Shown piece after piece: positions 1-9,453 of a DNA stretch of 64,000 nucleotides (within the stretch, counting starts at the first letter, position 1; each line of letters starts with the position of its first letter). Both the position numbers and the translations under genes were made by a program. The DNA comes from DASPSM01 sp036008465 (GTDB taxonomy: Bacteria > Planctomycetota > Planctomycetia > Planctomycetales > Planctomycetaceae). The stretch covers positions 30,130 to 94,129 of the forward strand of contig DASYNP010000175.1 in assembly GCA_036008465.1 (NCBI GenBank), read 5' to 3'. Under the pieces are notes generated by a model. That model was not told the DNA's origin, ran no database searches, and was given only the letters and a program-made list of their open reading frames with translations.

Positions 1-2434
1 GCCGACGCGGCTTTCGAAAGAAGCTGGAGCAATTTTTGACTTCCACGCGGTCGCCGTTCGCGGGGACCGCCTGTGGGTTGCCGGTTCGCCGGGCAGCGTC
101 GTCTGGCATTCACCGGACGGCGGCCGCAGTTGGCGAACTCAACCGACCGGCCAAACCGCGCCGTTGGAACGGCTCGCCTTCTCGACGGATGAATCGGGTT
201 GCGCCGTCGGGGCTTTCGGCTGCATTCTTCACACAGAAGATGGCGGCCAAACGTGGAAACCGGTCCGCGCGGGAAATCGACGCGCCGCCCTGCTGGCGGT
301 CGAATCGCGGCCCGACGGGATCTCCTTTGGCGCGCTGGCCAAAGAGTCGGGCGAGCTGGGGTACCGCAGCGTCGTCTTTTTGCCGGTGCGGGGACAAGCC
401 GAAGGAGAAGCGGCCCGTGATCCCGAGCTCGACCTTAAGCTGCACGACGCCGTGACTGTCGCTGGTGGTTCGCAGGGAGCGACAGGTTGGCGTTTTCCAC
501 TCGACATTCCCGGGCTCGAGCGCGATCCGCAGAAGCTCGTCGCCGATTGGATGCGGCGTACGGAAGGTGACTTCCAGCCGATGTTTTATGGACATCTCGT
601 TTGCCAACTCCGCATTTGGCGGCCGACCGTGGTGATTATCGACCAGCCGGCCCTCGACGATGCCGCGGGAACGGTGCTTGCCAACGCAGTGTTGGCCGCC
701 GTCCGCCAAGCGGGCGACCCACTGGCATTCGCTGAACAGGCCCGCTTCGCGGTACTGCCTCCCTGGACGACGGCTCGCGTTTTCATGCGGTTGCCGGCCG
801 GCAGTGCGGGCGATTACCGGCTCGACGCCGATGAAATTCTCCCGCGTCGCGGCTCTTCGGTCATGAGCCTTGCCGCAGCGGCTGCCAGTCGATTGATTCC
901 GGTGGAGACGTATGCCCCGGAGAGCGAGTCGTACCGCCTCGTCGATGTCGCGCCGGGAATGGACGGTGCGAACGGAAACCTGCCCGAGCTGCGGGACTTC
1001 TTCACTGGGATTGGGTTGGGCCCCGGGACCGACGCGCGGCGCGCGCTCCGAGCGATCGATCGGGAGACGAACGATCAGGCGCAGCATCTAGCCCGACGCG
1101 ATCGCAATTTTCGCGCGATGAGTCGTCAACGCGTCCGTGGCGCCACAGGCGGGTCAGAGTTGCTCGGTATGCTCCATGACCAGACCAGCGGCTCCGACAA
1201 GGCATCGGCCGCCTTGCAGCTCGTGCTTTTGGCCGATGCCTATCGGCAAAACGCCCAGTGGGAACTGACCGAGGCCACGGTCCTCGATCTAGTCGAACGC
1301 TTCCCCGACGAGCCGGCGACGTTCAACGCGATGCAATGGCTCTTTCAATATTGGACGTCGGCCGAGCTGACCTATCAGCGAGAACGGCAGGAATCGGTGC
1401 AAACCACGCGGATGCAGTTCACCCCCTCGGAGCTTCAAGCCAAGATCGACAAAGCTGTCGCGTTGGCTCAAACCGATCCCAAGGACCGCGACCCAACCGC
1501 GCTTGACGGTCCGGATCCGCTGCGTTTCATCACAACGCCTGGACGATTGCGGCTCGGCAATTCGGATCTTGGCGCGCTGCGTTCGGCCGCACAGCGTGAT
1601 TCGGCATTGAAGATGGCTGCACTCATTCGCCGGAAGTCACCCGCGCTTTACCGCACGCCCGCGATCCAGTTTCCGTTGGCGGCCCTGCTGCGCCAGTCGG
1701 GAATGACGACGCTGCCTGCCGAGGCCCCGGAACGTTCTGGGGTGGTCCAAGCAGGCGGCATAGAGGCCGACGCGCAAAACGCCGATCCGGTCACGGCTGC
1801 AAGTCTCGCTGCAACGCAGACTGGCGAACGATCGCCCCAAAAGACCGTCGTTTGTCTGGCCGCGAAGGAGCGGCTTAAGCCGGACGGGCTGCTGTCGGAC
1901 GTTTGCTGGCAGGAGGCGGTCGAGATTCCACTCTCGACAAGCGCGGTGGCGATCGCGGGCAATGCTCCCCACGCGTACGTCATGTTGGCGCACGATGCGC
2001 AGTATCTGTATTTCGCCGCGTCGGTCCCACGTCTTCCCGGCCTGCCGAAAGACGGCCCGATGACCTTGGGCCGCAAGCATGACATGGATCTGTCCGCTTA
2101 TGACCGCATCTCGCTGTTTTTCGACGTCGACCGGGACGGTATCACCTGGTACGAGATCGATATCGACCAGCGGGGCTGCGTCGCCGAATCGTGCTGGAAC
2201 GATCCGCGCTGGAATCCGAAGCTCTTGTTTGTCGCGGCTGACGGGGACGATGAGCGTTGGCGAATCGAGGGGGCGATCCACTTCTCGGAGATGGTGCCGC
2301 AGCCGCCGCGCGTGGGCGAGGGATGGGGTTTGGCAATCGTGCGGACCGCCCCAACGGTCAAGCAGGAGGCTTGGATTCCGCCGGCCTCCACGCGTCCGCG
2401 ACCTGAGTCGTTCGGGTTGTTGCGCTTTCAGTAG
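1..2434 (+). CDS. Secreted/periplasmic Asp-box (BNR, Ycf48-like) protein with C-terminal carbohydrate-binding-like domain (5' partial)
   Basis: The frame is already open at base 2 and runs to the stop at 2432-2434, so about 810 residues are visible and the true start lies outside the window. The N-terminal part carries two Asp-box motifs, SPDGGRSWRT and TEDGGQTWKPV, typical of Ycf48/BNR beta-propeller blades. A middle helical region follows. The last ~190 residues (acidic, with DLSAYDRISLFFDVDRDG and WRIEGAIHFSEM) resemble the DOMON/CBM9-like domains at the C-terminus of many planctomycete secreted proteins. The first ATG in the window (164) is internal to a propeller blade, so it is not the start. 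Ligand and role are unknown. I am confident it is a gene, less so of the domain names. Confidence 0.8.
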   Translation, partial: PTRLSKEAGAIFDFHAVAVRGDRLWVAGSPGSVVWHSPDGGRSWRTQPTGQTAPLERLAFSTDESGCAVGAFGCILHTEDGGQTWKPVRAGNRRAALLAVESRPDGISFGALAKESGELGYRSVVFLPVRGQAEGEAARDPELDLKLHDAVTVAGGSQGATGWRFPLDIPGLERDPQKLVADWMRRTEGDFQPMFYGHLVCQLRIWRPTVVIIDQPALDDAAGTVLANAVLAAVRQAGDPLAFAEQARFAVLPPWTTARVFMRLPAGSAGDYRLDADEILPRRGSSVMSLAAAAASRLIPVETYAPESESYRLVDVAPGMDGANGNLPELRDFFTGIGLGPGTDARRALRAIDRETNDQAQHLARRDRNFRAMSRQRVRGATGGSELLGMLHDQTSGSDKASAALQLVLLADAYRQNAQWELTEATVLDLVERFPDEPATFNAMQWLFQYWTSAELTYQRERQESVQTTRMQFTPSELQAKIDKAVALAQTDPKDRDPTALDGPDPLRFITTPGRLRLGNSDLGALRSAAQRDSALKMAALIRRKSPALYRTPAIQFPLAALLRQSGMTTLPAEAPERSGVVQAGGIEADAQNADPVTAASLAATQTGERSPQKTVVCLAAKERLKPDGLLSDVCWQEAVEIPLSTSAVAIAGNAPHAYVMLAHDAQYLYFAASVPRLPGLPKDGPMTLGRKHDMDLSAYDRISLFFDVDRDGITWYEIDIDQRGCVAESCWNDPRWNPKLLFVAADGDDERWRIEGAIHFSEMVPQPPRVGEGWGLAIVRTAPTVKQEAWIPPASTRPRPESFGLLRFQ

Positions 2435-2547
2435 GGCTACGAGCCGCAGCCGTGCGTTTGAAATCCGCCGGCGGCCTGTGTTAAGAACAGGGCGCACGCG
2501 GCAGACGGACTTGTCTGCCAGGCAAGCTGCGAGGAGCGCGCCCCGAA

Positions 2548-3678
2548 ATGGGTTTTGTCATCGGCATGGATGAGGCAGGATACGGCCCGAACCTGGGGCC
2601 GTTGGTGCTGACTGCGACGGTGTGGGAGGTCCCCGGCCGCTGGCCGAAGCGGACCGATTTCTGGCAACTCTTTGCCGACATCGCCGGACGCAAAGAGGTC
2701 GAGGAAGCGCAGAACGGGAACGACGGCGATCAGGAGTCGGCCGGTAGGCAAAAGAGATCCTCCGGTCGTCCGCTGAAAAAGAAGACCGCCGACTCTCTGC
2801 GGGCCTGCGGGGTCGTTGAATTTTCCGAAAACGGTGCGACGCCTGTCGCCGCCAGCGAGCGACTCCACATAGCCGACTCCAAAGAGGTCTACAGTCCTGC
2901 GATCGGCCTGGGGGCGCTCGAGCGCGGCGTGTTAGCGACGTTCGGCATCGCATCGCAGATGCCATCGGCCCTCAACCAATTGCTTGACGACCTGATGGCG
3001 TACGAAATATGCGATGACAGAGCAGCCGCTCTTGAGGCAGATGGGCGCGGGCGCGACCTCTGGTTTGCCGACGACGTCGATCTGCCGCTGCCGGTCAGCG
3101 AAGAGGGACGTCTGGCGGAGAGCGCGTCGGAAAAGTGGCGGACGATCTGCGAGGCGACCGGCGTGCGATTGCGCGCGATTCGCAGCGATGTGGTTTCGCC
3201 ACGACGCTGGAATCGCGAGAACCGCCGGACCGACAACAAGGCCACCACTCTTTCGCGCTTGCATCTGCAATTGTTGCGGCGAGTCTGGAATCCCGACGAG
3301 CCGGGTCCCACGGTGGTCATCGCGGACAAACACGGCGGCAGAAACTACTACGGCGATCTGCTCGTCGACTGCTTGGACGGACGGATGGTCTGTTGCCGCG
3401 GCGAATCGCGCGCCGCGAGCGTGTACCGCGTCGGCCCGACGGAGATCCGGTTCGAAGCTAAGGCCGAACGGCACTTCCCGGTCGCCGTCGCGTCAATGGT
3501 CTCCAAATACGTTCGCGAGCTGGCGATGGAGCTCTTCAACCGCTTTTGGCGGAATCATCTACCTGAGCTGAAGCCAACTCACGGCTATCCGAGCGACTCC
3601 CATCGATTCCGACGCGACGTGGCTGAGGTCCAATCGCGTCTGGCGATCGCCGATGACGTGCTTTGGCGCGAGCGATGA
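2548..3678 (+). CDS. Ribonuclease HII-like protein, divergent and enlarged
   Basis: The N-terminus MGFVIGMDEAGYGP matches the RNase HII/HIII signature with the first catalytic acidic pair Asp8-Glu9. IADSKEV around Asp110 resembles the family DSK motif, VVIADKHGG around Asp260 supplies a third acid, and VAVASMVSKYVRE near 312-324 corresponds to the family A-A-S-x-x-A-K helix. The expected activity is cleavage of RNA in RNA-DNA hybrids, in the cytoplasm. At 376 residues it is much longer than usual RNase HII (about 200). Extra charged sequence lies at roughly 48-100, between the first acid motif and DSK. A canonical RNase HII may exist elsewhere in the genome, in which case this is a specialised paralog. 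The ATG start follows GCGAGGAGCG. Confidence 0.75.
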   Translation: MGFVIGMDEAGYGPNLGPLVLTATVWEVPGRWPKRTDFWQLFADIAGRKEVEEAQNGNDGDQESAGRQKRSSGRPLKKKTADSLRACGVVEFSENGATPVAASERLHIADSKEVYSPAIGLGALERGVLATFGIASQMPSALNQLLDDLMAYEICDDRAAALEADGRGRDLWFADDVDLPLPVSEEGRLAESASEKWRTICEATGVRLRAIRSDVVSPRRWNRENRRTDNKATTLSRLHLQLLRRVWNPDEPGPTVVIADKHGGRNYYGDLLVDCLDGRMVCCRGESRAASVYRVGPTEIRFEAKAERHFPVAVASMVSKYVRELAMELFNRFWRNHLPELKPTHGYPSDSHRFRRDVAEVQSRLAIADDVLWRER

Positions 3679-3776
3679 TGGCTCGCGGGCTGCCATTCCT
3701 CGCTTTTCGATCGCTGGGTGTATGATGGAGGCGTTCGCTGCGTCGTCACCCCCCGCGCTATGGGAGAATCCATGTC

Positions 3777-4730
3777 ATGCTGCAGACCCGGCTGACCGAA
3801 ATGTTGAACGTTCGGTATCCGATCATGCTGGCCGGAATGGCGGGAGTGTCGCTCGCAGAAGTCGTGGCCGCGGTTAGCGAAGCCGGCGGCTACGGCGTGC
3901 TGGGGGCGGGGAATTTGAGCGCCACAGAAATCGGCGAGGAGTTGGCTCGCGTTCGCCAGATGACCAAAAAGCCCTTCGGCGTCGATCTCCTCCATGCGCT
4001 TAACGATAACCCGATCGAGGAAGTCCGGCAGATCATCGACGGCGGCGCGACTAGTTTTGCGGCAGGGCTGGGCGTTCCCAAGCGAGTAATCGGTATGTGT
4101 CACGAAGCCGGGCTCAAGGTGATCACGGTAACAGCCACGGTGAAGCATGCCCGGATGGCGGCCGAGGCCGGCTGCGATTTGATCGTGGCGCAGGGCTCCG
4201 AAGCCGGCGGACACACCGGGTCGGTCGGAGCCTTTGCTTTGCTGCCCCAGTCAGTCGACGCCGTTTCGATTCCTGTCGTTGCGGCGGGTGGGATCTTCGA
4301 CGGCCGCGGGCTGGCCGCCGCGCTGGCGTTTGGTTGCGCCGGAGTCTGGGTCGGCACTCGGTTCGTTGCCTCGAAGGAAGCGCGGGCCGCCCAGGTCTAC
4401 AAGCAGGCGATTGTGCAGGCGGGCGAGAGCGATACTGTCGTCTCCCGCTGCTGGACGGGAAAAACGCTGCGAGCCATCCGCAATTCGACGACTGACGAGT
4501 GGGAACGTCGCCCCCAGGAGATCAAGCCCTTCCCGCAGCAAGCCGACGTCATGGCGCAGAAAGGGCTCTTGGGCTTTCTGTTCCCCGAAATGGCAGAACG
4601 CGACCCCGAGCATAATTGCTTTCCGGCCGGCCAAGGGTGCGGAGGAATCACGGAAGTACAATCGTGCCGTGAAATCGTGGACGACTTCGTCGCCCAAGCT
4701 CAGGCGGTGTTAGCCAGGTTGGCGCTCTGA
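3777..4730 (+). CDS. Nitronate monooxygenase / NPD-family FMN protein
   Basis: A TIM-barrel flavoprotein of the 2-nitropropane dioxygenase/FabK family, 317 residues (usual 310-360). The start RYPIMLAGMAGVS is the FMN-binding first strand. GSEAGGHTG at 140-148 carries the family His (His146), and PVVAAGGIFDGRGLAAALAFG with GVWVGTRF forms the phosphate-binding end of the barrel. Likely reactions are FMN-dependent oxidation of alkyl nitronates or an enoyl reductase-like reaction; sequence alone does not separate these. It sits 81 bases upstream of chdC on the same strand, and the two could be cotranscribed. Confidence 0.85.
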   Translation: MLQTRLTEMLNVRYPIMLAGMAGVSLAEVVAAVSEAGGYGVLGAGNLSATEIGEELARVRQMTKKPFGVDLLHALNDNPIEEVRQIIDGGATSFAAGLGVPKRVIGMCHEAGLKVITVTATVKHARMAAEAGCDLIVAQGSEAGGHTGSVGAFALLPQSVDAVSIPVVAAGGIFDGRGLAAALAFGCAGVWVGTRFVASKEARAAQVYKQAIVQAGESDTVVSRCWTGKTLRAIRNSTTDEWERRPQEIKPFPQQADVMAQKGLLGFLFPEMAERDPEHNCFPAGQGCGGITEVQSCREIVDDFVAQAQAVLARLAL

Positions 4731-4811
4731 GCGAAGCGGTTGACTTGGCGGCAGCTCTCGTCCTGCATCACAATAAGGACCTTGACCAGATAACAAAGGA
4801 ACCGATCGCCC

Positions 4812-5663
4812 GTGACCGTTTCGCCGCGCCCGCCGCATCCACCTGCACCGCTCCCCGATCCGACAATTCGTTTGACCGAAGGCTGGCACTGCCTGCATCT
4901 TTACTATCGCGTGGACCAGCAAGAGCTGATTCGGCTCGACGAATCGGCTCGTGCCCGTGGCCGCGAGGAGCTGATTCGCCTGCTCGATCCCGATCGTGAA
5001 GGAGCTCCGCAGCGATTGCAATGCTCGCTTGTCTCGGGCCACAAGGCCGATCTCGGCCTGATGCTGCTCGACCCCGATCCGCTATTGATCGACTCGGTGC
5101 CGCAGGCGATCCGAGCCAGCGGACTCGGCACGGTGTTCGCCCCGGTCTATTCGTTCGTGTCGATCACCGAAGTTTCGGAATATGTCCCGACCGTCGAGCA
5201 GTACGGCGAGAAGCTGCGCCAGGACGGAACGGCCGCGACCGACCCGGCCTACCAGGCCAAGATCAATGCCTACGCGCAGCGATTGCCGGCGATGAACAAG
5301 CAGCGGCTGTATCCGGATTTTCCGCCACTGCCCGTCAACTGTTTTTACCCGATGAACAAGATTCGCGACCCGGACGCCAACTGGTACCAGTTGCCGTTCA
5401 GCGAGCGCAGTGCGCTGATGGCCGAACACGCCACGTCGGGAATCAAGTTCGCGGGCCGCGTGAGCCAGCTCATCACCGCCTCGACGGGCTTCGACGATTG
5501 GGAGTGGGGCGTCACGCTCTGGGGACGCAATCCCGAGTCGATTAAAGAGATCGTCTACACCATGCGATTCGACCGCGCTTCGGCCCGCTACGCGCAATTC
5601 GGTCCGTTTTTCATCAGTTACGTTACGCCAATCGCGAAGGCGCTCGAACACCTCAAAGTTTGA
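4812..5663 (+). CDS. chdC: Coproheme decarboxylase ChdC (HemQ)
   Basis: Chlorite dismutase-fold protein of 283 residues that converts Fe-coproporphyrin III to heme b in the coproporphyrin-dependent pathway. FYPMNKIRDPDANWY holds the catalytic Tyr179, and MAEHATSG holds the proximal heme ligand His206. Their 27-residue spacing equals Tyr145/His172 of Staphylococcus aureus HemQ. The following block TGFDDWEWGVTLW is the family signature. The start is GTG, with AAGGA 11 bases upstream. An N-terminal Pro-rich tail of about 18 residues is extra. Its presence implies heme is made by the coproporphyrin route, as expected for a planctomycete; no other heme genes are in the window. Confidence 0.92.
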   Translation: MTVSPRPPHPPAPLPDPTIRLTEGWHCLHLYYRVDQQELIRLDESARARGREELIRLLDPDREGAPQRLQCSLVSGHKADLGLMLLDPDPLLIDSVPQAIRASGLGTVFAPVYSFVSITEVSEYVPTVEQYGEKLRQDGTAATDPAYQAKINAYAQRLPAMNKQRLYPDFPPLPVNCFYPMNKIRDPDANWYQLPFSERSALMAEHATSGIKFAGRVSQLITASTGFDDWEWGVTLWGRNPESIKEIVYTMRFDRASARYAQFGPFFISYVTPIAKALEHLKV

Positions 5664-5705
5664 GCGACACGTTTGAGCCACACCGGGCGTTCGACGAGAA
5701 ATCCC

Positions 5706-6518
5706 ATGCAGCTCTCGGGGAAGTCAATCGTCATTACCGGCGCCTCAGCGGGCATCGGTCGCGAGTTGGCTCGTCAGCTGGCCGCCAAAGGCGCAAAGCT
5801 CTCGTTGGCGGCTCGAAGTGCGGAGGCCCTCGAGGAGACTCGCAACGAGTGCGTGAAAGCAGGTGCGTCGGCGATTTCTGTTGCCGCCGACGTGTCGCAT
5901 CTTGACGATTGCCGTCGCCTGATCGACCACACGCTCGAAGAGTTCGGCACCATCGACGTGCTGATTAACAACGCGGGCATCTCAATCTATTCGGCTTTTG
6001 ACAAGATCACCGACCTCCAGGTCTTTCAGCGCCTCATGGAAATCAACTTCTTGGGGGCTGTTTACTGCACGCACTTTGCGCTTCCCCACTTGAAGCAAAC
6101 TCGGGGCCTGTTGGTGGCGATCTCGTCCATTCAAGGCAAGACGGGCTTTCCCGGTTCGTCGGCCTACTCGGCCAGCAAGCACGCGATGCAGGGATTCTTC
6201 GATTCCCTGCGGATCGAGCTATTGTCCACGGGCGTCGACGTGCTGGTCGTCTCGCCCGGCCCCGTGGCGACGACCATTCACACCCGTCGGCTCGGCGGAG
6301 ACGGGAAGCTCTCGGAGGAGTCTCTCGATCGGCCTAACGATCGCGGCATGCCGGTCGTCGTCTGCGCGCGGCAGATCGTGAAAGCCATCGAGCGCCGTCG
6401 ACGCGAGTTACTCATGACGGCGGCCGGCAAGGCGGGTCAATGGGCAAAGTTGATCGCGCCTGGGATGATCGATCGCTTCGTGGCCGATGCCGTCGAACGC
6501 TTTTACAAAGAGCATTGA
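5706..6518 (+). CDS. Short-chain dehydrogenase/reductase (SDR)
   Basis: Classical SDR of about 270 residues. It has the NAD(P)-binding TGASAGIG (11-18), the NNAG motif (88-91), a catalytic Ser in AISSIQGK (140-141) and YSASK (Tyr154, Lys158). The pattern SPGPVATTIHTR and the hydrophobic basic C-terminus (RRRRELLMTAAGKAGQWAKLIAPG) resemble SDRs acting on long-chain or lipid-like substrates (DHRS7-like), but the substrate is not determined. A TTG at 5673 could extend the frame by 11 residues. I prefer ATG 5706 because MQLSGKSIVITG is the normal SDR start. It lies 42 bases after chdC and converges with the DUF1571 gene. Confidence 0.88.
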   Translation: MQLSGKSIVITGASAGIGRELARQLAAKGAKLSLAARSAEALEETRNECVKAGASAISVAADVSHLDDCRRLIDHTLEEFGTIDVLINNAGISIYSAFDKITDLQVFQRLMEINFLGAVYCTHFALPHLKQTRGLLVAISSIQGKTGFPGSSAYSASKHAMQGFFDSLRIELLSTGVDVLVVSPGPVATTIHTRRLGGDGKLSEESLDRPNDRGMPVVVCARQIVKAIERRRRELLMTAAGKAGQWAKLIAPGMIDRFVADAVERFYKEH

Positions 6519-6566
6519 GGGCAATCGAGCAGAAGAAGCACTTACTTCGTACGCGGCTCTTAAGAT

Positions 6567-7562
6567 TTAGCGGCGGAAGTTGTACGACTTGTTCGCGCGG
6601 TCGAAGTCGTCGTGGGCAAGCTGCTGGTTGAATTGCAGCTCGGTGTAGGCGTAGTGCTCAATCAGCGTGGCCTCGTCGAGGGCGCCATCATTGGCAAACG
6701 CCTGCTTTGGTTCGGGCCACGCGAAGTTCTTTACGCAGATCGGCAAGAGCCATTCGCGGTCGATGTACTGGATCGACTTGCGGTATTCCTCGGACGACTT
6801 GCGATCGAGATACGTCGAGACGAAGCAGTAGCAGGGTCGCTCGTTGGCAGTTTCGTTTTCCAGGAACTGGCAGCGGACAGGGCACCTGTGCTCAATCTCG
6901 GTCTTACGTCGGGTGATGATTTCGTCGCTCAGCTTGAGCAGGCCGACCATTGTGACCGGGTGGCGCGATTCGCTCAAGGCGAGCGAGCTATCGGGTTCGA
7001 GCTTGATTGAGGGGACGATTCGCGCCTTCCAACCGCCGGGATGCACGATCATTTTGTTGTCCTGCTCGCCGTCGACGTAGAGCAGCTCGCGGCCTTTCTC
7101 GCCGTTGAGCCATTTCATGTAGACGCTGAACGGCTTGTGCCGCATCTTCAGCTCCATGATCTGCCCTTCGGAGAGTTCCGTGCCGAGCCGCTCCTGTTTG
7201 AAAAAGGTGCAGGTGTAATCGGAGGCCTCTCCGAGCCGTCGGCGACCCTGCTCGAGCAGGATCATATTCATGAACATTGCGATCCTGTCGAATTCGGTCG
7301 GACCTTGCGCCACGGCCCCCTTTTTTCCGTCGGCAGGGCTATTGACCGGCGCGGGAGCGACCGACGTGGCCGGCTTGGGAGCGGCTTCGATCGTGGCGGC
7401 CAGCCGCGTAATGTCGATCCTTCGATGCTTGCGGTCGGCCCCCGCCGGCGCGGGTTCGAAGTTCAGATACAAGAACGCGACCGCGGCAAAGATTGTCACT
7501 CCTGCAAGAAACCCGGAACGATTGGAAGAAGAACCGCCGCGCCAGACTCTCTTCATGGACAT
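6567..7562 (-). CDS. DUF1571 domain protein, membrane-anchored
   Basis: After a basic N-terminus (MSMKRVWRGG) comes one hydrophobic segment, GFLAGVTIFAAVAFLYL, then an Ala/Pro-rich linker and a conserved domain. SDYTCTFFKQERLGTELSEG, then MKMRHKPFSVYMKW-type residues, GRELLYVDGEQDNKMIVH and a C-terminal YAYTELQFNQQL block, match the planctomycete DUF1571 family. No biochemical role is known to me. The predicted location is periplasmic, tethered by the N-terminal segment. The long ORF starts at 7643, but ATG 7562 has GAGG five bases upstream and begins right before the membrane segment. Its 3' end converges on the SDR with a 48-base gap. Confidence 0.8.
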   Translation of the reverse strand: MSMKRVWRGGSSSNRSGFLAGVTIFAAVAFLYLNFEPAPAGADRKHRRIDITRLAATIEAAPKPATSVAPAPVNSPADGKKGAVAQGPTEFDRIAMFMNMILLEQGRRRLGEASDYTCTFFKQERLGTELSEGQIMELKMRHKPFSVYMKWLNGEKGRELLYVDGEQDNKMIVHPGGWKARIVPSIKLEPDSSLALSESRHPVTMVGLLKLSDEIITRRKTEIEHRCPVRCQFLENETANERPCYCFVSTYLDRKSSEEYRKSIQYIDREWLLPICVKNFAWPEPKQAFANDGALDEATLIEHYAYTELQFNQQLAHDDFDRANKSYNFRR

Positions 7563-7846
7563 GAATCCTCGGCCGCCGTCGTGGAAATTCGGTCGCGAGA
7601 AGTGCTGCGATGCCGCGCGCAGGACTTGATGGGATGTCCCCACGCGTCGGCACTAAGGGATCGGCCGAAGATCGCAGAGCGTCTGAAGGATTCGATGCGT
7701 GGCGGGACAACCGGCGCGCGAACGATTTCGGGCGAATTCGGACGAACCGTCGCCTTGAGCGTTTCGGCATTAGGCCAGCGCGCCGACGCCTTCCCCAAAG
7801 TCGCCGCGGGCAGCAGAGTCGAAGGTCGCGATGTACTGCGAGACGG

Positions 7847-8191
7847 CTACGTTGAGCGGGATTTGGTTTTCCGGTCGCTCGACGACTTTGATCTCTCGCT
7901 CCGCGCTCGCTCCTGCAGGATCCGTTTGGCCCTTTCCAGCTCGCGCTTGCGTGAGGCCGGCAGGTTCTTGCCCGCCCGATTGATGAAGTACTGGATCATG
8001 CGGATCCCCGATCCGATCCCCTTCGGGCTGACTTTCTTGCTGGCCATGACTCTAGCCACGGTCTCGGCATCCTGGTTGAAGGTGTCCCGGGGTGGAAAGG
8101 TGGAGACCGTTTTCACCCGGGCGAGCCACCGTTTATTGGCCGTCGGCTTCTTGCTCCGGGGACTCTTCCTCTTATTGGGCTGCGATGCCAT
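7847..8191 (-). CDS. DUF3175 domain protein
   Basis: A small, very basic protein of 114 residues. The core from KRWLARVKTVSTFPPRDTF to YFINRAGKNLPASRKRELERAK matches DUF3175, whose hallmark is the FYINRAGKNLSASQR-like block. The function is unknown. In many proteobacteria DUF3175 genes sit beside Ku/LigD and stress genes, and here the gene starts 25 bases after ku on the same strand, so the two probably form one transcript. The frame extends upstream to 8338, but ATG 8191 (MASQPNKRK) falls just after the ku stop and is preceded by GGAGAG. The Ser/Arg/Lys-rich C-terminus suggests nucleic-acid contact (inference). Confidence 0.75.
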   Translation of the reverse strand: MASQPNKRKSPRSKKPTANKRWLARVKTVSTFPPRDTFNQDAETVARVMASKKVSPKGIGSGIRMIQYFINRAGKNLPASRKRELERAKRILQERARSERSKSSSDRKTKSRST

Positions 8192-8216
8192 TTGATGTCT
8201 CTCCACTTTACGGACT

Positions 8217-9164
8217 CTAGGACGCGTGACGGTGCCTGCGGCCCGGAGTTTGAGAACGGCCCGCCCTGTGCGGATGCTTGCCGTTGTCTTCCGACTTTCC
8301 GGCGCCGCGATTGTGTTCCATGCTCTGGCGCAGCGCATCCATCAAGTTGTAGACGGCAGGCTCTTCTTCCTTTTCTTCAGGCGCCACCACGGCACGGCCC
8401 TGGATCTTGGCCTCGATGAGCTTGTGGAGTTCTTCCCCGTAGCGGTCTACGTAACGGCTAAAGTCGAAATTCTCGTCCGTCCAATTCTCGATTAATTCTT
8501 CGGCAAGCTGAGCCATTTTGTCCCCAGGGGCGAGTCTGGGAAGGTCTCGCACCAACGAAGACGCATTTTGGATCGCCTCAGCGTGATGCAAAAAGGCCAT
8601 CTGGAGGGCGCCTTTGTCCGGCCGCACGACCACCAACACTTGCCGTCCGCCGAAAACCACCTGGCCGATACCCCATCGCTCCTGGCGTTCCATCGCGTGC
8701 ATCAGCACGGCGTAAGGCTGCGCGCCCTCTCTTCCGTCAGGGGCCAGGAAGTACATCCGCCCGTCGAAATAGATCGGATCAAGCTCCTCGGGCGAGATAA
8801 AGGCGTCGATGTTTAGCGCGCGATCTTTCTCGGGGCGCAGTTTCTCGAGTTCTTCCGGGTCGACCACGACATACTTGCCTTTGGCGTATTCGTACCCCGA
8901 AACGATCTCATCGTTGCTGACTTGGCCGTGTATCGGGCAAAACTTTTGGTAGTGAATGCGGCTGTGACACGTCGCGTGCAATTGATGGAATGCGACCCCC
9001 TCCTTGTCGGGGAGATGAGCATTGAATGCCTGCACGGGAATGCTGACCAGGCCGAAGCGCAGCACGCCTCGCCATCCGGCCCGAAGCTTCGGACCTTCCA
9101 ATTTGCGGGACTGCGGGTTGTTCGGCTTGGACCGTTTCGCTTTCGACCGAGTGCGCGCCCCCAT
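8217..9164 (-). CDS. ku: Ku family non-homologous end-joining protein
   Basis: Bacterial Ku homodimer subunit that encircles DNA ends in two-component NHEJ with LigD. WRGVLRFGLVSIPVQAFNA is the classic Ku N-terminal signature, followed by FHQLHATCHSRIHYQKFCPIHG, VVVDPEELEKLRPEKDR, YFLAPDGREGAQPYAVL and GDKMAQLAEELIENWTDENFD, all typical of the Ku core. The basic N-terminal leader (RSKAKRSKPNNPQSRKL) is extra, and the C-terminus is basic and low-complexity. ATG 9164 has AAGGA seven bases upstream; an upstream GTG at 9191 is possible but has a poor ribosome site. No LigD gene occurs in the window. Confidence 0.93.
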   Translation of the reverse strand: MGARTRSKAKRSKPNNPQSRKLEGPKLRAGWRGVLRFGLVSIPVQAFNAHLPDKEGVAFHQLHATCHSRIHYQKFCPIHGQVSNDEIVSGYEYAKGKYVVVDPEELEKLRPEKDRALNIDAFISPEELDPIYFDGRMYFLAPDGREGAQPYAVLMHAMERQERWGIGQVVFGGRQVLVVVRPDKGALQMAFLHHAEAIQNASSLVRDLPRLAPGDKMAQLAEELIENWTDENFDFSRYVDRYGEELHKLIEAKIQGRAVVAPEEKEEEPAVYNLMDALRQSMEHNRGAGKSEDNGKHPHRAGRSQTPGRRHRHAS

Positions 9165-9453
9165 CAGCTTGTCCTTTGCAGCCAGCGCCACGATAAAGCT
9201 CAGCTCTCACGAGGAGCGTCGCACCTTCTATGCCGGTCGGCTGGGGGTTGCCGGCGATCCTTGGATGGTCCAACGGCGATCAATCCGCCCCGTCGGCACA
9301 CAAGGCAACCAACCAACCCGGGTCAAAACGGCCAAGCACTCGATGGGGGAGTCCGCATGGTTTTTCCGCCGGCGAGGCGGTTGTATCCTGGCATGCCGCG
9401 TGCAGACGATTGGCGGATGGCAGGTCTCCAAGGTCATTAGTGAGGAGTAAGTC

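Noticed and set aside
1637..2497. 286-residue minus-strand ORF opposite the first gene
   Set aside because: Arg/Leu-rich shadow; the opposite strand has Asp-box and carbohydrate-binding-like motifs.
7041..8195. 384-residue plus-strand ORF opposite the DUF1571 and DUF3175 genes
   Set aside because: It runs antisense across two recognised genes and their spacer, and has no ribosome site or family resemblance.
8217..9164. Expected LigD partner next to ku
   Set aside because: No ligase, polymerase or phosphoesterase domain of LigD is encoded anywhere in the window.
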